A stretch of 64,000 nucleotides of DNA. Origin: Olsenella uli (lineage in GTDB: Bacteria > Actinomycetota > Coriobacteriia > Coriobacteriales > Atopobiaceae). The DNA is taken from assembly GCF_016900775.1 (NCBI RefSeq), contig NZ_JACJKN010000012.1, positions 1 to 64,000 on the forward strand. The letters are read 5' to 3'. The position numbers were made by a program, and so were the translations under genes. The notes beneath the pieces are model-generated. The model did no database searches. It was given only the letters and a program-made list of their open reading frames with translations, and was not told the DNA's origin. This document shows, in pieces, positions 17,340-26,845 of this stretch (within the stretch, counting starts at the first letter, position 1; the number at the start of each line of letters is the position of its first letter).

Positions 17340-18356
17340 ATGGCGCGCACGAGCATCCGAGACGTCGCCCGCGAGGCGGGCGTGAGCCCGGCCACCGTGT
17401 CGCGGTTCCTGAACGGCCGCTGGACCTCCATGTCGGCAGAGACGCGCGAGCGCATCGCGCAGGTGGTGGAGCGCACGGGCTACCGGCCGAGCAGCGTGGC
17501 GAGGAGCCTGCGCCTGGAGACCTCGCACACGCTCGGCGTGGTCATGGCCGACGTCCGAAACCCCTACTCCGGCGAGGTCCTGCAGGAGCTCTGCGACCAG
17601 GCCGAGGCCGCCGGCTACACGCTCATGTGCTCCTTCTCCGAGAACGACCCCACGCGCGAGGCGGACGCCATCGAGCGGCTCGTGGACGCGCGGGTGGACG
17701 GCCTCGTGGTCAACACCACCGGCGGCAACGACGAGCTCATCGCCGAGACGGCGACACGCGTCCCCACATGCCTGCTCGACCGCGCCATCGCAGGCCCGGA
17801 GGGCGGCGCCTGCGGCGTGGACCTTGTGACCTCGGACAACGCGCGGCTCGTGGAGCGCCTGCTCGAGCTGCTCGAGCGGCGCGGGGCGAGAAGGGCCGCG
17901 CTGCTCACCGAGCCCGTCTCCACGAGCGCCACGCGGCGCGCCCGTGCCGAGGCCTTCGCCGCCGGGCTCGCCCGGCACGGGATGGAGGGCTCCGTCGAGG
18001 GGCTCGGCGAGGGGGGCGCGGGCGTCGACGAGGTGCTCGGCCGCCTCGCGCGCGGGCGCGGCGAGGGGCCGCTCGCCCTCGTGGCGGTGAACGGCCTCGT
18101 CTTCCTGCGCCTCGTGGAGGCCCTCGGCGGAAGCGGCCTTGCGGTCGGGCGCGACGTGGCGCTCGCGACCTTTGATGACTACGCCTGGAACCGCGTGCTC
18201 TTCGGCGGCGTGACCACGGTCGCGCAGGACACGGCACGCATGGCCGGCGAGGTCCTCGTGCGCGTGCTCGCGCGGGCGAAGGACCCGGCCCGACCGACCG
18301 AGCGGGTGGAGGTCCCCGGCACCGTCATCGAGCGCGCGAGCACGCGGCCGGCGTGA
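17340..18356 (+). CDS. LacI-family transcriptional regulator of KDG operon
   Basis: The 338-residue protein starts with the LacI helix-turn-helix and hinge helix (SIRDVAREAGVSPATVSRFL; SSVARSLRLETS) followed by the periplasmic-binding-protein-like effector domain (LGVVMADVRNPYSGEVLQEL; VDGLVVNTT; TFDDYAWNRVL). Divergence from kdgK-eda and the intergenic CG-centred palindrome mark it as the local regulator; the inducer is probably KDG or KDPG, by analogy with KdgR. GGGAGGGCGGC precedes the ATG. Confidence 0.92.
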   Translation: MARTSIRDVAREAGVSPATVSRFLNGRWTSMSAETRERIAQVVERTGYRPSSVARSLRLETSHTLGVVMADVRNPYSGEVLQELCDQAEAAGYTLMCSFSENDPTREADAIERLVDARVDGLVVNTTGGNDELIAETATRVPTCLLDRAIAGPEGGACGVDLVTSDNARLVERLLELLERRGARRAALLTEPVSTSATRRARAEAFAAGLARHGMEGSVEGLGEGGAGVDEVLGRLARGRGEGPLALVAVNGLVFLRLVEALGGSGLAVGRDVALATFDDYAWNRVLFGGVTTVAQDTARMAGEVLVRVLARAKDPARPTERVEVPGTVIERASTRPA

Positions 18357-18694
18357 CGACGGGCCGGCGCCCGCCGCGCAGAAAGCGTCGCGAGCCCCCC
18401 GCGGAGCAGAGCTGCGGGGGCCTCGCGACGTTCTTCTCGGCTCTTTTGTCGCCAGGGCCCCGCACGGTGACGGAGCGGGGCGTTCGCAACGTTCTTCTCG
18501 GCACGATTGTCGCGAGCCCCCGCACGGTGACGGAGCGGGGGCCTGGCGACGGTTTTCTCGATGCAAACGTCGCGAGCCCCCCGCACGGCCGTCGTGCGGG
18601 GGGCTCGCGACAGTTCCCTCGCCCATCCTGTCGCCAGAGCCCCGCATAGCAACCGTGCGGGGCGCAGGCGGCGAATCCGGGCGGACGGGCGCGG
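18357..18694. repeat. Palindrome array A: five 43-bp units, 60-61-bp period
   Basis: The whole 338-bp gap between convergent lacI and ECF-S genes is repeats. Palindromes beginning GTCGC and ending at or near GCGAC lie at 18387-18429, 18448-18490, 18509-18550, 18569-18611 and 18630-18672. The 18-bp spacers mostly begin GTTCTTCTCGGC. The fourth unit is a perfect 19-bp stem with a 5-nt loop. There is no ORF, no cas gene and no transposase nearby. Confidence 0.93.
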
Positions 18695-19237
18695 CTACTC
18701 CTCCGAGTCCGGGTAGCGCGGCGGGACGAGCCCGGCGCGCTCGAGCGAGACCACGATCGGCACCACCACGGCGAGCTGCAGCACGATGCCCGTGATGCAC
18801 GTCACGAAGGACGCCGCGAGCCAGGCCTCGAGCGAGTAGGACCCCGCCGAGAAGATGAGCGCGCGCAGCACGCCCGAGACCACGCGGCCGGCGAGCATGG
18901 CGCCCACGAGCGAGACGTAGAGGTCGGCGGTGGTGTTGCCGGTGCGGACCACGCGCGAGAGCAGGCCCGAGACCAGGCCGTAGACAAGAAGCTCGCAGGT
19001 CATGGGCGGCAGCATCGGGGCGGGCGGCATGCCCGTGAGCAGCCCGGAGAGCACGGGGGCGAGCACGCCCGTCGCGGCCCCCGCGGCGGGGCCCGCCACG
19101 AGACCGGAAATCATCACGGGGATGTGCATGGGCAGCCAGGTGGCGCCCGCGTTGGGAATGGAGTGGAATGCCATCGGGAGCACGATCCCGAGCGCCGCGC
19201 ACACCGCGGCGATGACGACCTTCTTCACCTGACTCAA
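18695..19237 (-). CDS. ECF transporter substrate-binding (S) component
   Basis: The 180-residue protein has about six membrane helices and the loop motifs MHIPVMISGLVAGPAAGAAT and LLTGMPPAPMLPPMTCELL, typical of an ECF-type vitamin transporter S component. The substrate is not determined from sequence. The start is most likely TTG 19237: GAAGAGG lies 6 nt upstream and the TTGA overlaps the TGA of ecfT. GTG 19228 is the alternative. It is the last gene of the ecfA1-ecfA2-ecfT-S operon, a dedicated (group I) arrangement. Confidence 0.85.
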   Translation of the reverse strand: MSQVKKVVIAAVCAALGIVLPMAFHSIPNAGATWLPMHIPVMISGLVAGPAAGAATGVLAPVLSGLLTGMPPAPMLPPMTCELLVYGLVSGLLSRVVRTGNTTADLYVSLVGAMLAGRVVSGVLRALIFSAGSYSLEAWLAASFVTCITGIVLQLAVVVPIVVSLERAGLVPPRYPDSEE

Positions 19238-19965
19238 TGGAACCTCTTCCCCTCTCCCGTCGGAGCGGCGGCGCGCGGGCGCGCGATCCGGTACCCGCGG
19301 GCCTCCATGGCGCAGGAGAGCTCGTCGGCTCGCCTCATCGCCGATACGAAGATGGGTACGAGCAGCCGCACATAGCTGACGGCTCGTCGCACAATACCAT
19401 GAGAAGCGACGCCGCCGCAACGTATTTTCTGCGCGCTCATGAGCTGGCGGCTCTCGCGCAGGAGCGTGGGGACAAACTGCACCGTCACGCCCACGGCGAG
19501 CGCGGCGGCCTCGGCGGGCAGGCCCAGTCGCGCGAGCGGGGCGAGAAGGCGCCGCACGCCGCCCACGAGCTCCTGCGGGCGCGTGGTCGCCGTGAGGAGC
19601 GTCCCCAGGACCACCACCAGAAGCGTGCGGACCACCACGCGCGCGCCCTGCGCGACCCCCGCGGCCGTGAGGTGCGCGGGCCCGAGCGAGCAGATGGGGT
19701 CGGCGTCGCTGAAGAAGAGGGCGTTCATGGCGAGGACCATGAGCAGGAACCACCTTAGGCCCCAGGCGGCGCGACCGGCGGCGCGCCAGCCCACCCGCGA
19801 GACGGCCACGAGGGCGGCCACGCCCGCCGCCGCGGCGAGAAGCTCGAGCGGGCTCGAGGCGAGCACGACAAGGACCACGCAGGCGAGAAGGACGAGGAGC
19901 TTGGGGCCGGCACCCATGCGGTGGAGCGGCGAGTCCGCCCACACGTAGCCGAAAGGCGACCTCAT
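19234..19965 (-). CDS. ecfT: ECF transporter transmembrane (T) component
   Basis: The 243-residue EcfT has hydrophobic segments at about residues 20-60, 65-85 and 105-125, and the two coupling-helix motifs near the C terminus (SAQKIRCGG region and SAMRRADELSCAMEARGY; the usual A-R-G is present in MEARGY). It links the S component to the ATPases. ATG 19965 overlaps the ecfA2 stop as ATGA, and its own stop overlaps the S-component start. Confidence 0.92.
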   Translation of the reverse strand: MRSPFGYVWADSPLHRMGAGPKLLVLLACVVLVVLASSPLELLAAAAGVAALVAVSRVGWRAAGRAAWGLRWFLLMVLAMNALFFSDADPICSLGPAHLTAAGVAQGARVVVRTLLVVVLGTLLTATTRPQELVGGVRRLLAPLARLGLPAEAAALAVGVTVQFVPTLLRESRQLMSAQKIRCGGVASHGIVRRAVSYVRLLVPIFVSAMRRADELSCAMEARGYRIARPRAAAPTGEGKRFH

Positions 19966-20798
19966 GACGCCCTCCCCCGCGTGATGGCGGACGCGAGCTC
20001 CCCGGCCGTGAGCGGCGCGCCGGGCACGTCCAGGCCCGCCCTCCTCAGCGCGGAGGCGGCTCGCGCGGCGCAGGCGCCCTCGAGGCCGTGGGCGCGCATG
20101 AGCTCCGCGTCTCCGAGAAGCTCGCGCGCGGGGCCCTCGAGCGTCACGCGGCCGCACTCGAGCACCGCCACGCGGTCGGCGACGGCGGCGAGCGCGTTGG
20201 CGTCGTGGCTGGCCATGACGACGGTGGCCCCCTCCCCGGCCGCGGCGCGCACCGCGCCGAGGCACGCCGCGCGGGCGCGCGGGTCGAGCCCCGCCGTGGG
20301 CTCGTCGAGCAGCAGGAGCGCGGGGCGCAGCGCCAGCACCGAGGCGATGGCCACGCGCCGCTGCTGGCCGCCCGAGAGCGCAAACGGCGAGCGATGCCCC
20401 AGCTCGTCCAGGGAGAGCCCCATGAGCGCGAGGGCCGAGGCGGCCCGCTCGCGCGCCTCGCGGGCGCCCACGCCGCGCGCGAGCAGCCCGAAGGAGACCT
20501 CGCGCTCCACCGTGGCCTCGAAGAACTGGCGCTCGGGAATCTGGAAGACGAGCCCCACGGACGCGGCGAGCCGGCGCGCGCCGGGGCCCCGCAGCGCGTC
20601 CGCGCCGTCCAGAAGGAGGCTCCCGGAGTCGGGCGGCAGCACGCCGGCGAGGACGTCGAGCAGGGTCGACTTGCCCGAGCCCGTCTGGCCCATGAGCCCG
20701 GTGACGCCGCCGGCGAGCTCGAGCGTCACGCCGTCGAGTGCACGGTTCCTCTCGCCCGCCGCCCCCTCGTAGGTGACGGACGCCCCCTCGAGCCTCAC
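19962..20798 (-). CDS. ecfA2: ECF transporter ATPase (EcfA2-type)
   Basis: A 278-residue ABC ATPase: Walker A GQTGSGKSTLL, Q-loop FQIPERQFFEATV, signature LSGGQQRRVAIA, Walker B ALLLLDEPTAGLD and H-loop ASHD. The FQxPExQ Q-loop is characteristic of ECF ATPases. It starts at GTG 20798, overlapping the TGA of ecfA1 (GTGA), so the two subunits are translationally coupled and should heterodimerise. Confidence 0.93.
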   Translation of the reverse strand: MRLEGASVTYEGAAGERNRALDGVTLELAGGVTGLMGQTGSGKSTLLDVLAGVLPPDSGSLLLDGADALRGPGARRLAASVGLVFQIPERQFFEATVEREVSFGLLARGVGAREARERAASALALMGLSLDELGHRSPFALSGGQQRRVAIASVLALRPALLLLDEPTAGLDPRARAACLGAVRAAAGEGATVVMASHDANALAAVADRVAVLECGRVTLEGPARELLGDAELMRAHGLEGACAARAASALRRAGLDVPGAPLTAGELASAITRGRAS

Positions 20799-21619
20799 TC
20801 GCACAGCGCGCTCACCAGCCCCTCCACCGTCACGGGCGCGGGCCCGGACACGACGCCGGCCTCCTCGAGCCTGCGCCAGGTGCGCACCACGAGCGGCGGC
20901 TCCAGCCCGGCGCCCTCGAGCAGCGCCTCGTCCGCGAGGACGTCTGCCGGGGCGCCGGCGGCCGCGACCTCGCCGGCGCGCATGACCACGACGCGGTCCG
21001 CCCGGGCGGCGAGCTCCATGTCGTGGGTGATCCAGATGACCGTGGCGCCCCGCTCCGCGCGCGCCCGCGTCACGGCGCGCACGAGCTCGTCGCGCCCCCG
21101 CGGGTCGATCATGGAGGTCGCCTCGTCGAGCACAATGACGGCGGCGTCGCACGCGAGCACGCCCGCGAGGGCCACGCGCTGCTGCTGGCCGCCGGAGAGG
21201 GCGTGCGTGTCGCGCCGCTCGAAGCCCGCGAGCCCCACCGCGGCGAGGGCCGCCGACGCCGCCTCCCGCGCGCGCCGCTCGTCCGCGCCGAAGTTCAGCG
21301 GCCCGAAGGCCACGTCCTCCCCCACCACCGACGAGACGAACTGGTTCTCCGGGTTCTGGAAGACCATCCCGCAGGCGCGGCGGAGCTCCCAGACGCGCGT
21401 CGGGTCCGCCGCATCAATCCCGGCGACGCGCAGCTCTCCGGCCTGCAGGGGGACGAGCGCGTTCAGGTGCCGCGCGAGCGTGGTCTTGCCGGAGCCGTTC
21501 TCGCCCACGATGGCCACGAACTCGCCCGGCGCGACGTCGAGCGAGACGTCGCGCAGCGTGGGGCGGCTGCGCGCGTACGCGTGGCTGACGCCGCGCGCCT
21601 CCACGATCTTCTCGCCCAT
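20795..21619 (-). CDS. ecfA1: ECF transporter ATPase (EcfA1-type)
   Basis: The 274-residue first gene of the ECF operon. Walker A GENGSGKTTLARHL, Q-loop FQNPENQFVSSVVGEDVAFGP, signature LSGGQQQRVALAG, Walker B VIVLDEATSMIDP and H-loop ITHDM. It partners EcfA2 under EcfT. ATG 21619 is chosen because GAGGGGGCGAG lies just upstream. Confidence 0.93.
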   Translation of the reverse strand: MGEKIVEARGVSHAYARSRPTLRDVSLDVAPGEFVAIVGENGSGKTTLARHLNALVPLQAGELRVAGIDAADPTRVWELRRACGMVFQNPENQFVSSVVGEDVAFGPLNFGADERRAREAASAALAAVGLAGFERRDTHALSGGQQQRVALAGVLACDAAVIVLDEATSMIDPRGRDELVRAVTRARAERGATVIWITHDMELAARADRVVVMRAGEVAAAGAPADVLADEALLEGAGLEPPLVVRTWRRLEEAGVVSGPAPVTVEGLVSALCE

Positions 21620-21801
21620 CTCGCCCCCTCGATAGTTGACACAGCGTCGACAATTGTAGCGAGACTCCGCCGCACGCGCCATGCCATCGCCCCGCGCACG
21701 GGGCGCGCCGTCGGGCGGAGACCTCCCGACCATCACGAGTTGGCATGCTAAAATCTCAGGTGGCGTTGGGACGAGGACGAGAGGGACGAGGGGCTCCGAG
21801 C

Positions 21802-22794
21802 ATGCAGCGAAGCCAGCTCAACAGGGCGATCAACACCCTCGCGGAGCGGTTTCGCGAGCGGGACTGGGCCTACTACGACGTCTCCGGCGAGGCGCGGCGC
21901 GCAGCCGGGGACGCGGGCGCCGAGCTCATGTTTCATTGGCATGCGGGAGACGACGAGATACAGGTCTGCGCCTTCAGGGGAACGGCCATCGAGGAGCGCT
22001 TTCATCGGCAGGACTTCTTCTTTCTGAACTACGCGTACCGCGGCGGCTACACGGCACTCAGCGGGTCCGCCGACAACCGGATCCACGTCCACGAGGACGA
22101 CTGCTACGTGGGACAGCCCTTCTCGGCATACGCCCTCGAGAGGTCCCTCGACGAGCGCGGCTGCGTCATCATCGGCGTGCTCATCCGCAAAGACGCGTTC
22201 TTTCGAACGTTCCTCCCGGTGCTCTCCGCGCAGCGCGACCTCTACGACTTCTTCGTGGAGCCTCGGGAGAACGAGTTCTCCACGCGATCTTTGCACGTCC
22301 ACTTCGATGCCGACGACCCCATCCGCGACCTGCTCGCGCTTATGGTCTGCGAGTACGCGCGGCCGCAGGAGGACAGCCAGACCAAGCTCAAGGCGCTTGC
22401 GATTGCGGCCTTCGTCCAGGTGGCGCGGCGCTGCGACGACGGGCTCGGCCGCCCTCAGGACGACCTCGTGTCCCGGCGCGTCATCCGCTACCTCGCCGCG
22501 CACCCCGAGGTGACCACCCTCAAGGCGGTGGCCGCGCACTTTGCGTACCATCCCAACTACCTCTCGGGGCTCCTTCACCAGGAGACGGGGAAGACCTTCT
22601 CCGCGATTCTCGCCGAGCAGCGCATGGGCCGGGCCCGCGACCTGCTGGGCAGCACCGACCTGAGCGTCGACGAGGTGGCTCGGATGGTCGGCTATCGCAG
22701 CACGTCGAACTTCTATCGGGCCTTCCGCGGCCACTTCGGCATGGCGCCGGGGGCGCTCAGGGCGTCGGCCGACCATCAGCCTCCCCTAACCTGA
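21802..22794 (+). CDS. AraC-family transcriptional regulator
   Basis: The 330-residue protein has an N-terminal cupin-like sensing half (about residues 40-190, with histidine-rich stretches) and a C-terminal double helix-turn-helix (TTLKAVAAHFAYHPNYLSGL; LSVDEVARMVGYRSTSNFYR) with the family end FGMAPGALR. It lies 108 bp before the glycoside hydrolase gene on the same strand and probably activates it in response to a sugar. ATG 21802 follows GACGAGGGGC. Confidence 0.9.
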   Translation: MQRSQLNRAINTLAERFRERDWAYYDVSGEARRAAGDAGAELMFHWHAGDDEIQVCAFRGTAIEERFHRQDFFFLNYAYRGGYTALSGSADNRIHVHEDDCYVGQPFSAYALERSLDERGCVIIGVLIRKDAFFRTFLPVLSAQRDLYDFFVEPRENEFSTRSLHVHFDADDPIRDLLALMVCEYARPQEDSQTKLKALAIAAFVQVARRCDDGLGRPQDDLVSRRVIRYLAAHPEVTTLKAVAAHFAYHPNYLSGLLHQETGKTFSAILAEQRMGRARDLLGSTDLSVDEVARMVGYRSTSNFYRAFRGHFGMAPGALRASADHQPPLT

Positions 22795-22902
22795 GAAAAG
22801 CGCAGGGCGGCTCCTGAGCCTTGCCCTTCCTCGCCGCATCCCGCGAACATACCTTCTTCCTAAGGCACCTGAAAAAACTCTGATGCGGAAGGGAGAAAGG
22901 CA

Positions 22903-25832
22903 ATGCTCGAACTGCAGATGGAAGACGTGCTCGTGATGCTTGAGTCGCTCGCGCCCCAGCTCATCGCCATCGGCGTCGCGCTCGTCGCGGGCCTCGTCAT
23001 CACGTTCGCCGTGAACAGGAGGACCGTGCGCCGGGCCGCCACGCGCCGAATGGTCCGCGCCCAGACCTGGATCGTCGTGGCCGCCGTCGCGCTCGTCTCG
23101 GTGAACTCGATGCTTCACGGCCCGCTCAGCACCGTCCTCTCGCTCGTCTCGGGCGAGGGAACGCTCTCGGATGAGACCATCGAGCGCGCGAGTGACCTCA
23201 CCGAGGAAATCGAGGGAGAGGGCATCGTCCTTCTCAAGAACGAGGGCAAGACGCTGCCGCTCGAGGACACCACGAGGCTCAACGTCTTCGGCTGGGGCTC
23301 CACCAACGGCGTCTACGGCGGCGTGGGCTCCGGGTCGGTGAGCGACACCTACCCGATTACCTCGCTGCTTGACGGGCTTCACGAGGCGGGCTTCGAGACG
23401 AACGACGAGCTGACCGAGCTCTACACGAGCTACCGTGCCGACCGCCCCGCGGTGACGCCGCGCGACCAGGACTGGACCGTGCCCGAGGTCCCCGTTGACC
23501 AGTACTCCGACGAGCTTCTCGCCAACGCGCGGAGCTTCTCCGACACCGCCGTCGTAGTCATCACCCGCGTGGGCGGCGAGGGGCCGACCTCCCCAAGGAC
23601 GTCAACGCCATCACCGTGCGGGGCGAGGACAGCGTCGACGCCGCGCAGTACGAGCAGGAGACGGGCAACACCTACGAGAAGTACCTCAACAACTCCGCGG
23701 ACTATGACGACTTCGAGGCGGGGCAGCACCTGCTCGAGCTCTCCCGCACCGAGCGCGACATGATCGAGCTCGTCTGCGCCAACTTCGACGACGTCGTTCT
23801 CGTCTACAACGGGGCGAACACCTTCGAGCTCGGCTTTGTCGACGAGATTCCCCAGATCTCGTCCGTGCTCTGGGTGCCCCCCGCGGGCCAGACGGGCTTC
23901 GTCTCGCTCGGGCGCATCCTCGCCGGGGACATCAACCCCTCCGGCCGCACCTCCGACACCTTCGTCGCCGACTTCACGCAGGCGCCGTCCTTCAACAACT
24001 TCGGCGAGTTCATCTACGACAACATGGACGAGTTCGAGGCGGGCGGCTTCCGCGGCAGGCCCACGATCCCCTCGTTCGTCACCTACACCGACGGCATCTA
24101 CGTCGGCTACCGCTTCTGGGAGACCGCGGCCGACGAGGGGCTCGTCGACTACGACAGCGCCATCGTCTACCCCTTTGGCCACGGCCTGTCCTACACGGCC
24201 TTCGAGCAGGAGATGGGGCCGCTGAGCGTGGGAGACGGCAGCGTGTCCTTCGACGTCACCGTGACCAACACCGGCGACGTCGCCGGCAAGGACGTCGTCC
24301 AGGCCTACTACAATCCGCCGTACACGAACGGCGGGCTCGAGAAGGCCAGCGCCAACCTCGTCGCCTTTGAGAAGACCGGCCTCATCGAGCCGGGCGAGTC
24401 CCAGACCATCGAGGTCACGTTCGACGTCGAGGACATGGCGTCCTATGACACGACGGCGGCGGAGGGCGCCGGGGCCTACGTGCTCGAGTCGGGGGACTAC
24501 GTCATCTCGCTGAACGAGAACTCGCACGACGTCATCTCCGAGCAGACCTGGTCCTGCCCCGAGACCATCGTCTACGACGCCGACAACCCCCGCTCCTCCG
24601 ACAAGGCCGTCGCCGCCAACCAGTTCCAGGACGTCGAGATCGACGCCCCCTACCTCTCGCGCGCCAACGGGTTTGCCAACTACGAGGAGGCCGTCGCCGC
24701 GCCCACCGACTTCTCCCTGCCCGAGGAGCTCAAGGCGACCTTCGTGAACAACTCCAGCTACGACCCGACGGAGTTTGACGACCCCTCGGACGAGATGCCC
24801 ACGACCGGCGCGGACAACGGCCTGTCCCTCGCCGACATGTACGGGCTCGACTACGACGACCCCGCCTGGGACAGCCTGCTCGACCAGCTCACCTTCGAGG
24901 ACATGGACACGCTCATCGCCTCCGGCGGCTATGGCAACGCCTCCATCGAGAGCATCTCCAAGGCCTACCAGTACGACCTCGACGGGCCCGCGGCGCTCAA
25001 CAACAACTTCACCGGCGTGGGGTCGATCGGCTTCCCCTCGAGCGTCTCCGTGGCATGCACGTGGAACAAGGGCCTCGCGTACGAGTACGGCCTCGTCATC
25101 GGCGACATGGCCATCGAGATGGACACCACCGGCTGGTACGCCCCCGCCGTCAACATCCACCGCAGCCCGTTCTGCGGCCGCACCTTCGAGTACTTCTCCG
25201 AGGATGCCCTGCTCACCGGCGCCATCGCGGCGCAGGAGGTCGCGGGGGCCAAGGAGCGCGGCGTCTACGCCTACGTCAAGCACTTCGCGCTCAACGAGCA
25301 GGAGACCAACCGCGAGAGCATGCTGTGCACCTGGGCCAACGAGCAGTCCATCCGCGAGGTCTACCTCAGGCCCTTCGAGCTGACCGTCAAGGACGGCGGA
25401 ACCACGGCCATCATGAGCTCCTTCAACTACGTGGGCACCACGTACTCCGGCGGCTGCTCCGAGCTCCTCGACACCGTGCTCCGCGGCGAGTGGGGATTCC
25501 GCGGCGCCGTCATCACCGACTACTACGGGGGCTTCGGCTACCAGAACGCCGACCAGTGCATCCGCAACGGCAACGACCTCATGCTCGCCTCGACCGACAC
25601 CACCAACCACGTGACCGACGACTCGGCCACCTCCGTGCTCGCCATGCGCGAGGCCGCCCATAACATCCTCTACATGGCCGGCAACAGCTGGATGTACGAG
25701 AACGGAATCCCGCAGGTCGGCATCCTCGCGTGGCAGTGGGTCGACTACATCGTGTCCGGCGTCATCGTGGTCGCCCTCGTGGCGCTCGAGGTCATCGCGG
25801 TGCGCCGCTTCCTCGCGGCCCGCGACGCGTAG
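22903..25832 (+). pseudogene. GH3 beta-glucosidase-like protein, membrane-anchored, frameshifted
   Basis: One glycoside hydrolase family 3 gene interrupted by a single-base deletion near 23578-23584 (a G-run; one more G restores a ~976-residue frame). Domain order is the reversed GH3 type: N-terminal membrane helices, the GH3 C-terminal domain (GIVLLKNEGKTLPL; FGWGSTNGVYGGVGSG), a fibronectin-III-like domain, then the catalytic barrel with the nucleophile Asp in WGFRGAVITDYYGG, and a final membrane helix at the C terminus. It would act outside the cell on beta-glycosides. GGAGAAAGGC precedes ATG 22903. It may be a real pseudogene, programmed or phase-variable, or a sequencing error. Confidence 0.87.
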
Positions 25833-25877
25833 CGCGACCGATCAGCCCTCCCTTCCCGGCGGATTCCCTCCGACAGC

Positions 25878-25909
25878 GCGCCCCGGCGGCCCCCCGGCCG
25901 TCGGGGCGC
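25878..25909. terminator. GC hairpin after GH3 gene
   Basis: GCGCCCCGGCGGCC pairs with GGCCGTCGGGGCGC across a short C loop, 45 bp after the stop. No T-run follows, so termination strength is uncertain. Confidence 0.5.
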
Positions 25910-26028
25910 ATCCCGGCCTCCCCTGTCGGCAACCGTTGTTTCCGCGAAAGCATAACGGTGCGACGCGCGATGCCTCCTACCTGCGGTATCCTTAGGTGAC
26001 TACCGAGAAAAACCAAAGAGGAGGACAC

Positions 26029-26841
26029 GTGCTCACCTTCGAGAAGTACGTCCGCCCCGGCAGTGCGCGGCAGGCCCTGGAGCTCCTGCGGGAGAACCGC
26101 CAGGCCACCGTCATCGGCGGCATGATGTGGCTGCGCCTCGCCGACCGGACCTCGCCGCTCGGGATCGACCTCTCCCGCTGCGGGCTCGACAAGATCGAGG
26201 AGACCGGGGGCGCATGGCGCATCGGCGCGATGGTGACCCTCGGCGAGCTGGAGAGCCACGAGCGCTTCCAGGCCGCGACCTGCGGCATCTTCACCGAGGC
26301 GGTCCGCGACATCGTGGGCACGCAGTTCAGGAACCTCGCCACGGTGGGAGGCTCGCTCTACGCGCGCATGGGCTTCTCGGACGTGGTCACGGCGCTGCTC
26401 GCGCTCGACGCCGAGGTCGAGCTCGAGGGGGCGGGCACCATGCCCATCATCCCCTTCGTGGAGCGCGGGGCGAGAAACGACATCCTCACGCACGTCATCG
26501 TGCGCAAGCACCGCTACCGGGCCGCCTTCGAGTCCGTCCGCAACGCCGCGACGGACTTCTCCGCCCTCAACGCGGCCGCGGCCTGCTGGCAGGGCTCCTG
26601 GCACGTCACCGTGGGCGCGCGCCCCAAGAAGGCCACGCTCGTGACCGGCGGCGAGCGCATCCCGCTGCGCGCCGAGTTCTCCCCCGCCGAGCTTGCCGCC
26701 GCGTGCGAGCTCGCCGAGAGCCTGGACTTCGGCGACGACCTGCGCGGCACCGCCGCGTGGCGCCGCGCCGTGGCGCCTGCGCTCGTCCGCCGCGCCGTGG
26801 AGCGCGCGGCCGCCAAGCCCCGCGCCGAGAAGGAGGCGTAA
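26029..26841 (+). CDS. Molybdenum hydroxylase FAD-binding subunit
   Basis: A 270-residue CoxM/XdhB-type flavoprotein. ATVIGGMMWLRLADR (about residues 25-40) corresponds to the first FAD loop, and FRNLATVGGSLYARMGFSDV to the second FAD-binding motif. It takes electrons from the Fe-S clusters of the next gene product and passes them to NAD or another acceptor. GTG 26029 follows AGAGGAGG; the earlier in-frame GTG lacks a ribosome site. Four bases separate it from the large subunit gene. Confidence 0.88.
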   Translation: MLTFEKYVRPGSARQALELLRENRQATVIGGMMWLRLADRTSPLGIDLSRCGLDKIEETGGAWRIGAMVTLGELESHERFQAATCGIFTEAVRDIVGTQFRNLATVGGSLYARMGFSDVVTALLALDAEVELEGAGTMPIIPFVERGARNDILTHVIVRKHRYRAAFESVRNAATDFSALNAAAACWQGSWHVTVGARPKKATLVTGGERIPLRAEFSPAELAAACELAESLDFGDDLRGTAAWRRAVAPALVRRAVERAAAKPRAEKEA

Positions 26842-26845
26842 CGCC

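Noticed and set aside
18387-18672. CRISPR array
   Set aside because: Regular spacing invites it, but the palindromic units are variable and the 18-bp spacers are similar to each other, the reverse of a CRISPR array. No cas gene is present.
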